Of a stretch of 64,000 bases of DNA, positions 37,139 through 44,479 are shown piece by piece. The stretch is from NCBI RefSeq assembly GCF_030010415.1, contig NZ_JASCSA010000007.1. One strand, given 5' to 3'. Within the stretch, counting starts at the first letter, position 1. Each line of letters opens with the position of its first letter. The DNA comes from Cobetia amphilecti (GTDB lineage Bacteria; Pseudomonadota; Gammaproteobacteria; Pseudomonadales; Halomonadaceae). The position numbers and the translations under genes were made by a program. The notes beneath the pieces are model-generated. The model ran no database searches. It was not told the origin of the DNA and was given only the letters and a program-made list of their open reading frames with translations.

Positions 37139-37295
37139 GGGTGTCCTTCAGCGTGGTGGGCGTTGTCGAAGTGGCGTGTCTGATTGTATGGGTTCAATTT
37201 GCGGATGCCGGCACATTCCCGTGTTTTGTGACTTGTTGGCGGCATGTTTTGAGCATAATCTGATGAAAATTACCGTCAACAGGTTTTTTGTCACC

Positions 37296-38747
37296 ATGAC
37301 AATGTGGATTCCGACCTTGGACCCCGCCATGCCGCGTTACCGTGCGCTGGCGGAGGCCATCCGCCTCGATATCGCCGCGGGCCAACTCAAGGAAGGCGAG
37401 CGACTGCCGCCTCAACGACGGCTGGCGGATGCGCTGGGCGTGACCATCGGCACGGTGACGCGAGGCTACGCCGAGGCCGAGCGGAGTGGCCTGGTGTCGG
37501 CGCGTGTCGGGAGCGGCACCTACATCAATGGCGCCACCCGAAGCGCGCATGGGTCCTTCAGCAGCTTCGGGCATGCCCTGCGTGCCAGCAAGGCCTATGG
37601 ATTGGCGCCAGAACAGGAGGGCGCGCTGCCGGCAGCGTCCGGCGTGATCGATCTCACCATGAGCCTGCCACCGCCTCACCCCGCGCGGCAGCAGGGAATG
37701 GCGGCGGCGCTGTCCGCGATCAGCCAGTCACCCGAGGCCTTGTTGCGCAGTGTCGAGTATCAGAATGAATTCGGCGACGGCAGTCACCGGCAGTTGCTGG
37801 CGAGCTGGATGGGCGAGCTCGGCATGCCGGTTGACCCCGAGGAGCTGATGCTGACCCAGGGCGGCCAGAATGGCATCACGCTGGCGCTGTCGGCGCTGCT
37901 GGCGCCCGGGGATGCCGTGGTCACCGGCGCACTGACCTATCCCGGCTTGATCGTCGCCAGCGCCGAACGTGGCCTCAAGCTGTTGCGGGTGCCGCTGGAC
38001 AAGGACGGCATGGATGTCGAGGCGCTGGCGCGGCTGTGTCGTCAGCAGGCGCCCAGAATGGTCTATGTGATGGCCGAGCAGAACAATCCGGGCGCGGCGC
38101 AGTTGTCTCATGCCCGGCGCGAGGCACTGGTCGCCCTCGCACGCCAGCATGACTTCTGGATTCTGGAAGATGGGGTGCAATATCTGCCCGACGAGGAGTG
38201 CGGCACGCGGCTCTATCAGATGGCGCCGGAGCGCACCCTGTATGTCTTCAGTACCTCCAAATTGCTGGCCGGCGGCCTGCGCCTGGGCGTATTGCGGGCG
38301 CCGGTGGAGGTACTGACCCGCATCGGCGCAGTGCTGCGCAGCCACAGCTGGATGGTGGCGCCGCTGTTGATGGAGACGGTCTGTGCCTGGCTGACCAGCG
38401 GCAACGCGACACAGCTGGTGGAGTGGCAGATGGAGGAGATGCGCGCGCGCCAGCGACTGGCCCGCACGCTGCTGGCGGAGTGGTCGCCGGCGGCGCGGCC
38501 GTCCTCGTTCGATCTGTGGCTCGAGTTGCCCGAAGGGCAGCGCAGTCAGGCGATGGTCGCGTCATTGGCCGAGCGGGGGGTGCATGTCACCAGCGCCGAG
38601 CCCTTCTGTGTCGGCAATGAGCCGCCACCGCAGGCCATCCGGCTGTGCCTGAGCGCTGCCGAGAGCCGTGAGGCGCTGACCCACGCGCTGGAAATCGTGC
38701 GCGAGCAGCTGCAGGCGCCGCCTGCGCTGCGCCCCATGACACTCTAG
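37296..38747 (+). CDS. MocR-type transcriptional regulator (GntR HTH plus aminotransferase domain)
   Basis: A 483-residue regulator. The N-terminal winged helix of the GntR family covers about 10-75 (YRALAEAIRLDIAAGQLKEG, LPPQRRLADALGVTIGTVTRGY). The C-terminal two-thirds is a fold-type I aminotransferase domain with PYRIDOXAL phosphate lysine in STSKLLAGGLRLG (Lys322) and AEQNNPGA. MocR proteins sense amino acids or PLP-linked metabolites. ATG 37302 is an alternative start. It faces the LysE exporter across 157 bases, so it probably controls that gene and itself. Confidence 0.93.
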   Translation: MTMWIPTLDPAMPRYRALAEAIRLDIAAGQLKEGERLPPQRRLADALGVTIGTVTRGYAEAERSGLVSARVGSGTYINGATRSAHGSFSSFGHALRASKAYGLAPEQEGALPAASGVIDLTMSLPPPHPARQQGMAAALSAISQSPEALLRSVEYQNEFGDGSHRQLLASWMGELGMPVDPEELMLTQGGQNGITLALSALLAPGDAVVTGALTYPGLIVASAERGLKLLRVPLDKDGMDVEALARLCRQQAPRMVYVMAEQNNPGAAQLSHARREALVALARQHDFWILEDGVQYLPDEECGTRLYQMAPERTLYVFSTSKLLAGGLRLGVLRAPVEVLTRIGAVLRSHSWMVAPLLMETVCAWLTSGNATQLVEWQMEEMRARQRLARTLLAEWSPAARPSSFDLWLELPEGQRSQAMVASLAERGVHVTSAEPFCVGNEPPPQAIRLCLSAAESREALTHALEIVREQLQAPPALRPMTL

Positions 38748-38760
38748 CGCTTCGCCGCGC

Positions 38761-40092
38761 TCACTCCCGGCGGGTGCCGGACTCCTGCGCCAATCGGGCC
38801 TGCTTGAGCGGCACGCCCCAGCGATAGCCGCCGAGCCCGCCATCGCCGCGTACCACACGATGGCAAGGCGTCAGCAGAGCCAGCGGGTTGGCACCACAGG
38901 CATTGGCGACGGCGCGGCTGGCGGTCGGTCGCTCGAGCGCCTCGGCCAGCTGGCGGTAGGTCAGGGTATCGCCGCTCACGGTGGCGTTGAGCTGCTGCCA
39001 GACGCTCAATTGAAAGGCGGTGCCACGCACATCCAGCGGCAGTTCGAGCAGCAGTGCATGACTGGTCTCCGGTTGCTCGCACAGGGCGAGCAACCGTGCC
39101 CCCAGTGAGGCATGCAGCAGGCGACTGGCCGCGTGAGCGTTGCCGTCCTGGCCATCTGTCTCTGTCTCCATCTGCTGCCAGTTGGCCCTGGGCAGGCGTG
39201 CTTCCAGTGCCTGCTGGCCCGCCTCACGATTGTCGCTGAGCTGAATGACGACCACGCCACGCGCGCTGAGGCCTGCGCTCAGCCAGCAGGACTGTTCCGG
39301 TATCCCGAAGCGACACGGCCAATGCAATGCCAGCAGGTCTTCTCCCTTGCCGCCGGAGCGACGGGCACTGGGCGTGATGCCGTCCCTGCGCGCATAGGCG
39401 CGACTGCTGGAACGATAGCCGGCGGCGATGATCGCCTCGGTCACGCCATGGCCTTCCTCCAGCAGCGCATGGAACTGCATCTGGCGCAGACCTGCCGAGT
39501 ACTCGGAAGGTGACAGGCCCAGCAGTGTCGTGAAGCGGCGCTGAAGATGCGAGGCGCTTATCCCGTGCTCCGTCGCCAGGCTTGCGAGTGTCGGGGTGGG
39601 CTCGCCTGCGGCGACGGCCTGCTCCAGCTGCCGGCACACCGTCAGCGGCCAGGGCGAGGCGGGGGTTGAGTCAGCAATCGCAGGTGTCGAGCTGGCGGCA
39701 GTGGAGGCGCGTGAAAGTGGGGCGTTCAATTCCGGCATCGTCGGTGCTCCAGACGTGGCCCTGACGGGATGGCGAGCCTGCTTGTCGGCCTGAGGGCGAT
39801 CAGGTTTTTCGGGCGGCTCAGGATGACAGCGCCGACAGGCGCGCATGCCTGCGGCTCGCGCCGCGTGGGCGTCGGCAAACAGGCGCAGGTTGTCGCGGCG
39901 TGGCGCCGGGGATGGGCAGCCGATGCGACAGAAGATGCCAGTGGTGATCACGCCGTAGCGCAGCGCCTCCCCGGCGATCGGCTGGCGCGCCAGCAGACGC
40001 TGCCAGATGGCCTCATCGCACCCTTGAGCGTCGCCAGCGGCAGGTGGTGCCGTCATGCCTACCGCTGTCTTTTCGCCGGACACTGATGTCAT
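38761..40092 (-). CDS. ada: Ada, methylated-DNA methyltransferase and transcriptional activator
   Basis: A 443-residue adaptive-response protein. The N-terminal zinc domain carries Cys55, Cys59, Cys86 and Cys89, spaced exactly as in E. coli Ada (4, 27, 3), and repairs phosphotriesters by methyl transfer to one cysteine. A 50-residue Pro/Ala/Ser-rich linker, much longer than in E. coli, leads to an AraC-type HTH at about 155-240. The C-terminal O6-methylguanine methyltransferase has PCHRVV with the acceptor Cys410. Methylated Ada should activate its own gene. It is convergent with the MocR gene, 13 bases away. Confidence 0.95.
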   Translation of the reverse strand: MTSVSGEKTAVGMTAPPAAGDAQGCDEAIWQRLLARQPIAGEALRYGVITTGIFCRIGCPSPAPRRDNLRLFADAHAARAAGMRACRRCHPEPPEKPDRPQADKQARHPVRATSGAPTMPELNAPLSRASTAASSTPAIADSTPASPWPLTVCRQLEQAVAAGEPTPTLASLATEHGISASHLQRRFTTLLGLSPSEYSAGLRQMQFHALLEEGHGVTEAIIAAGYRSSSRAYARRDGITPSARRSGGKGEDLLALHWPCRFGIPEQSCWLSAGLSARGVVVIQLSDNREAGQQALEARLPRANWQQMETETDGQDGNAHAASRLLHASLGARLLALCEQPETSHALLLELPLDVRGTAFQLSVWQQLNATVSGDTLTYRQLAEALERPTASRAVANACGANPLALLTPCHRVVRGDGGLGGYRWGVPLKQARLAQESGTRRE

Positions 40093-40206
40093 CGTTCATC
40101 TCGCTGTGCAAGGTTCACGATCAGTATCGCCATCCGCTCGGGGCGGTGCACTCCGTATCTTGTGCTGACTGTCAGGATTGCGCTCGCAGCATTTGCCGGG
40201 AGTCGC

Positions 40207-40731
40207 TCAGAACTCGATGGATTCCTGGCGCTTCTCTTCTTCTTCGGCCTGCTTGCGCAGCTTCTTGCGGATGGCGGCCTTGTGGAAGCGCAGCTTCTGT
40301 TCCTGGGTTTCCAGGTTGAGTGGCGGCACCGGCACCGGCTGGCCGTTGGAATCGACCGCGACCATGGTCAGGTAGCAGCTGTTGGTATGGCGAATCAGGC
40401 GACCCTGGATGGATTCGGCGACCACCTTGATGCCGATTTCCATCGAGGAGCGGCCGACGTGATTGACCGAGGCCAGGAAGGTCACCAGCTCGCCGACGTG
40501 GATCGGCTGCTTGAAGCGCACCTGGTCGACCGAGAGGGTGACGACGTAGCTGCCGCTGTAGCGACTGGCACAGGCGTAGGCGACTTCATCCAGCTTCTTG
40601 AGGATGGCGCCACCGTGCACCTTGCCACTGAAGTTGGCCATGTCGGGGGTCATCAGCTCGGTCATGATCAACTGATGCTGGCCGGGCAGAGCTTCGTTGA
40701 GGGCGGTCTGTTCTGGCTGGTTCTCGCTCAT
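40207..40731 (-). CDS. Acyl-CoA thioesterase (hotdog fold, YciA-like)
   Basis: A 174-residue hotdog-fold enzyme that cleaves acyl-CoA. TELMTPDMANFSGKVHGG with the following AILKKLDEVAYACASRY is the family core (Asn and His/Asp catalytic set), and VRFKQPIHVGELVTFLASV follows. The C-terminal tail is strongly charged (KKLRKQAEEEEKRQE). AAGGA precedes the ATG. A 114-base gap separates it from ada on the same strand. Confidence 0.9.
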   Translation of the reverse strand: MSENQPEQTALNEALPGQHQLIMTELMTPDMANFSGKVHGGAILKKLDEVAYACASRYSGSYVVTLSVDQVRFKQPIHVGELVTFLASVNHVGRSSMEIGIKVVAESIQGRLIRHTNSCYLTMVAVDSNGQPVPVPPLNLETQEQKLRFHKAAIRKKLRKQAEEEEKRQESIEF

Positions 40732-40896
40732 GGGGGCGTCCTTCAGGCACGGGCCTGTCAGGTGAGTGGGAGCTGTCAGGGGCTCTCAGGTGAAGCAATG
40801 GCTCTGGCATGCCGCGCAGAGAGGGATAATGGCTAGTCTGCGGGATTCGTGACGTCTTGGCACCCCGTGAGCGGCATATCAGCTATCTATAAACGA

Positions 40897-40928
40897 CCTT
40901 GCCCCCACAGTCGCCTGTGGGGGCAAGG
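40897..40928. terminator. Hairpin between thioesterase and AtoE-like genes
   Basis: A 14-bp perfect stem, CCTTGCCCCCACAG with CTGTGGGGGCAAGG, and a 4-base loop. No U-tract on either strand; possible RNA 3'-end or boundary structure. Confidence 0.55.
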
Positions 40929-40970
40929 AGCTTGCGGGGTTATCGGAAAGGCTATCTGAATCGCTGGCTG

Positions 40971-41000
40971 AAAAGGCTAGCTGACGCCGCCGTCAGCTAG
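40971..41000 (-). terminator. Intrinsic terminator of the AtoE-like gene
   Basis: CTAGCTGACG pairs perfectly with CGTCAGCTAG around a 4-base loop, three bases after the stop of the leftward gene. A short U-run follows on that strand (CCTTTTC). Confidence 0.75.
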
Positions 41001-41003
41001 GTA

Positions 41004-42314
41004 TCAGAGCAGCGTCAGACCCAGCGAGATGATGATGCCGGTCACCAGCAGCTGCACCAGGCAGAAGCCCATGATGTCCTTGGCCTTGAGGCCGGCGATG
41101 GCGAGCACCGGCAGTGCCCAGAAGGGCTGCAGCATGTTGGTCCAGGCATCGCCCCAGGCGACGGCCATGGCGACGCGTGACAGGTCGGCACCCAATGCCT
41201 GGGCGGCGGGAATCATGACCGGTGCCTGCACGGCCCACTGACCGCCACCGGAGGGCACGAACAGATTGACGATACCGGCACTGATGAAGGACCAGAACGG
41301 CAGGCTGTCGGCGGTGGCAATCGACACGAAGCCTTCGGAGAGCGTGGCGGCCAGCCCCGACTGCACCATGATCGCCATGATGCCGGCGTAGAAGGGGAAC
41401 TGGATGACGATGCCTGCGCCACCCTTGATGGCTTCATTCAGGCTGTCCAGCAGCTTGCGCGGCGTGCCATGCAGCACGATGGCCAGGAACAGGAAGCTGA
41501 AGTTGATCACGTTCAGGTTCAGTCCGCCGCCACGAATCACGAAGTGATCCACCAGCCAGGCGAGGCCGAACAGTCCGACGACCCAGGCGAGAATCGGCGA
41601 GTTCTCGAGACGCTCGGCGGGACGAGGCTGGTCGCTGATCTCGGTGTGCTTCTCCTCGAGCATGGCCGGGTCCACGTACACGCTTTCCTTCTCGAAGGGC
41701 ATCATGGCGCGATTGACCAGCGGCATGATGATCAAGAGCGCCGCGACGATGGCGATATTGAAGAAGGCGAAGATGGTGTCCGAGGTGGGCACGATGCCGA
41801 TGCTGTCCTCGGTGAAGTGGCCCGCGGTGGCGATGGTCAGCGGAATCGAGCCCGAGATGCCCGCATGCCAGATCACGAAACCGGAGTAGGCACTGGCGAT
41901 CAGCAGGCGGTAATCGACCTTGATCATCCTGGCCAGCTGCTTGGCGAACAGTGCCCCGATGACCAGCCCGAAGCCCCAGTTGATCCAGCTGGCGATCAGC
42001 GACACGAAGGTGACCAGCATGATGGCGCTGCCGGGCGTTCTGGCCAGCGAGGCGATGCTGGCCAGGCCTTTCTTCACCGGCGGGGTGTTGGCGAGCATGA
42101 AGCCTGAGATCAACACCAGCAGCATCTGCATCGAGAAGGTCAGCAGATTCCAGAAGCCATCGCCCCAATAGCGCATCACCTCGGTGGGGGAGCGCTGCTC
42201 GATGAGCATGGCGGCTGCCGCTGCAACGACGGTCAGCAACAAGACGAAGATATAGGGGTCAGGCAGATAGCGCTCAACCAGCTTGACGGCTGGCCGTGAT
42301 AGCGATTGCAGCAT
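41004..42314 (-). CDS. Short-chain fatty acid transporter, AtoE family
   Basis: A 436-residue integral membrane protein with about ten hydrophobic segments. It begins VERYLPDPYIFVLLLTVVAA and contains IASWINWGFGLVIGALFAKQ, YSGFVIWHAGISGSIPLTIA and FVPSGGGQWAVQAPVMIPAA, all typical of AtoE. The family carries butyrate or acetoacetate. AGGGA precedes the ATG. Here there are no atoDAB neighbours, so the physiological substrate is uncertain. Confidence 0.92.
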   Translation of the reverse strand: MLQSLSRPAVKLVERYLPDPYIFVLLLTVVAAAAAMLIEQRSPTEVMRYWGDGFWNLLTFSMQMLLVLISGFMLANTPPVKKGLASIASLARTPGSAIMLVTFVSLIASWINWGFGLVIGALFAKQLARMIKVDYRLLIASAYSGFVIWHAGISGSIPLTIATAGHFTEDSIGIVPTSDTIFAFFNIAIVAALLIIMPLVNRAMMPFEKESVYVDPAMLEEKHTEISDQPRPAERLENSPILAWVVGLFGLAWLVDHFVIRGGGLNLNVINFSFLFLAIVLHGTPRKLLDSLNEAIKGGAGIVIQFPFYAGIMAIMVQSGLAATLSEGFVSIATADSLPFWSFISAGIVNLFVPSGGGQWAVQAPVMIPAAQALGADLSRVAMAVAWGDAWTNMLQPFWALPVLAIAGLKAKDIMGFCLVQLLVTGIIISLGLTLL

Positions 42315-42482
42315 GTGAGAGTCCCTGTCGGCTTTTTATCAGTATGGGAAACGGGTTGGCACGCTCACATTAGTCCATTCACTATCAGGAGAATATCGCG
42401 CGATGGTCGAGTGGCACGCCAATGCCAGCGGCAAGCCTTTCAGCGCTGCATCAACCTGCTGGAGGCTCCAACGGGCATGGCA

Positions 42483-43817
42483 TCAGCGCCAATGATGGCG
42501 GCGATGATGCAGGTAGTAGCCGCCGAGCACGGCAGAGCGCACGCTGGTGAACAGCAGGAAGGCCAGCCACAGTCCATGATTGCCGAAGCCTTCGAGCAAC
42601 GGCCACAGGCCGATGAAGGCCAGCAGGGATACCACCAGCGTATTGCGCATTTCACGCGTCGCCGTGGCACCGATGAAGATGCCGTCCAGCAGGTAGCTCC
42701 ACACCGCGACCAGGGGCATGGCGACCATCCAGGGCAGATAGAGGGTGGCCAGGGCACGGACTTCGGGAATGTCGGTCAGCAGGTGGATCAACGCCGGCCC
42801 GCAGAGCCAGAGCAGGCCGCTGGCCGCTGTCGCGGTGATCAAGGAGAAACGGGTTGCCGCCCCCACGCTGCGCGCGAAGCGTTGCCAGTCGTTCTGGCCG
42901 ACGGCTCGCCCGACTTCTGACTCCGCCGCCTGGGCGAAGCCATCCAGTGCATAGGACGTCATCATCACGAACTGCAGCAGCACCGCATTGGCCGCCAGAA
43001 CATCATCGCCGAAGCTGGCACCCTGCGAGGTGAAATAGGCCGTCGCGCCCAGCAGGCACAGGGTGCGCACGAACAGATGCTGATTGACGCGGATCAGCGC
43101 GCCCCAGGCGGGGAGAGACAGCAGCGCTGCGCGGTCACTGCGCCCCGGCATGCGTCTGAGCTGGCGGGCGACCAGCCACAGGCCCGTGGCCAGCGCACAG
43201 TAGTCGGCGATCACGCTGGCCAGCGCCACGCCATCGCTGGTCATGCCCAGCCCGGGCACGAAGGCCAGGTCGAGCAGGATGTTGACGCCATTGGTCAGCA
43301 CCAGGATGCCGAGCGTGACGCGCGAATTCCCCAGCCCCAGGAACCAGCCCAGAATCACGTAGTTGATCAGCACCGCCGGCGCCGACCACAGACGGATGCT
43401 GGCGTAGTCATGGGCCAGGGCACGCGTGGCCTCGCTGGCCTCCATCAGCGATAGTCCCAGGGTGATCAGCGGCGAGCCGGCGATGATCAACACCAGCCCG
43501 ATGGCGAGTGCCAGCCCGATGCCCTGGCCCAGCAGGGTGCGCAGGCCATCGTGGTCTTCACGGCCATGGGCCTGTGCCGTCATGCCGGTCGTGCCCATGC
43601 GCAGGAACCCGAAGCCCCAGTACAGAAAGCTGAAGAGGACCGCGCCCAGCGTGACCGCGCCCAGATACACAGCATCCTCGAGATGCCCGACCACGGCGGT
43701 ATCTACCAGCCCCAGCAACGGCACCGAAATGTTGGAAAGGATGATGGGCCAGGCCAGGCGCCACATATGGCGATCGGCGGAAGGCAGTGTGGCGGTCTTC
43801 AGGGAAGGGGCGGGCAT
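42483..43817 (-). CDS. MATE family efflux transporter (DinF-like)
   Basis: A 444-residue multidrug exporter with twelve hydrophobic segments. WPIILSNISVPLLGLVDTAVVGHL opens it (positions about 22-45), with GFLRMGTTGMTAQAHGRED and SYALDGFAQAAESEVGRAVG as DinF-subgroup marks. Family members exchange Na+ or H+ for cationic drugs. No LexA box is seen at its start, so SOS control like that of E. coli dinF is not supported. Confidence 0.92.
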   Translation of the reverse strand: MPAPSLKTATLPSADRHMWRLAWPIILSNISVPLLGLVDTAVVGHLEDAVYLGAVTLGAVLFSFLYWGFGFLRMGTTGMTAQAHGREDHDGLRTLLGQGIGLALAIGLVLIIAGSPLITLGLSLMEASEATRALAHDYASIRLWSAPAVLINYVILGWFLGLGNSRVTLGILVLTNGVNILLDLAFVPGLGMTSDGVALASVIADYCALATGLWLVARQLRRMPGRSDRAALLSLPAWGALIRVNQHLFVRTLCLLGATAYFTSQGASFGDDVLAANAVLLQFVMMTSYALDGFAQAAESEVGRAVGQNDWQRFARSVGAATRFSLITATAASGLLWLCGPALIHLLTDIPEVRALATLYLPWMVAMPLVAVWSYLLDGIFIGATATREMRNTLVVSLLAFIGLWPLLEGFGNHGLWLAFLLFTSVRSAVLGGYYLHHRRHHWR

Positions 43818-44030
43818 GTTGGGTCCGAATGAGGGGTGAAGGTAAGGTCAGCCGGGAGCGGTCGCGTTGATCAGGATAAGGCCTGGCAGGGCTGGGCGTA
43901 ATGGCGCTGGAGCGCTAATCTAGTTCTGGTGACTTGATGGCAAGGCCTGCCATGCGCCAGCCGAGAGATCCACTGGCGCGAAGACCCATAACAGGGACGC
44001 ATGGAGCGTCCGGACGCAAGGGAACTGACT

Positions 44031-44372
44031 ATGAAACGCACGATTTTTCAGCGAAGCACGCGATTGCGCACTGGGCTTGCAGCAGCTGGCATGACGCTGG
44101 TGCTGGCGACGCCGGTGCAGGCCATCGAGCTGCCCAGCGAGCAGGGTGACGACACACCCAGCGCAGGCATGATGGTGGCCGATGCCCTTATCGGACGTCC
44201 ACTGTTGCTGGCCACGACCGTCGTGGGTGCTGCCATCTTTGTCGTGTCGGCTCCCTTCGCGGCCATGGGGCAGAATATCGATGAGACGGCGCGCGTACTG
44301 GTCGCGACCCCGGCGCAGGCGACTTTCGCTCGCTGCCTGGGTTGCAAGACCACGCGTGTCGATTGGGATTGA
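44031..44372 (+). CDS. Small exported protein of unknown function
   Basis: 113 residues. A Sec-type signal peptide covers about 1-30 (RRTIFQ-like basic start, then LAAAGMTLVLATPVQA, cleavage after AQA-type VQA). One hydrophobic segment at about 55-80 (RPLLLATTVVGAAIFVVSAPF) suggests a membrane anchor. The C-terminus carries a CLGC motif (about residue 101-104). AAGGGA nine bases before ATG 44031 decides the start over 44001. I cannot assign a family with confidence; similar small proteins are often loosely named multidrug transporters without evidence. Confidence 0.7.
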   Translation: MKRTIFQRSTRLRTGLAAAGMTLVLATPVQAIELPSEQGDDTPSAGMMVADALIGRPLLLATTVVGAAIFVVSAPFAAMGQNIDETARVLVATPAQATFARCLGCKTTRVDWD

Positions 44373-44417
44373 GGATGTCCTGATCGCGGCTGGTGAGCAC
44401 GCGCCGCTCAGGGCTGG

Positions 44418-44456
44418 ACACGACAACGCCGACCTCGAGGGTCGGCGTTGTCGTGT
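44418..44456. terminator. Bidirectional hairpin between convergent genes
   Basis: A 17-bp perfect stem, ACACGACAACGCCGACC with its complement, around a 5-base loop. It lies between the small exported protein and the leftward diguanylate cyclase. U-tracts are short. Confidence 0.75.
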
Positions 44457-44479
44457 CTGAAGGGTGGTGAGAGAGGGGG

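Noticed and set aside
42306..42920. A + strand frame overlapping the MATE exporter
   Set aside because: Gln/His/Arg-rich shadow of a hydrophobic gene, no start signal.
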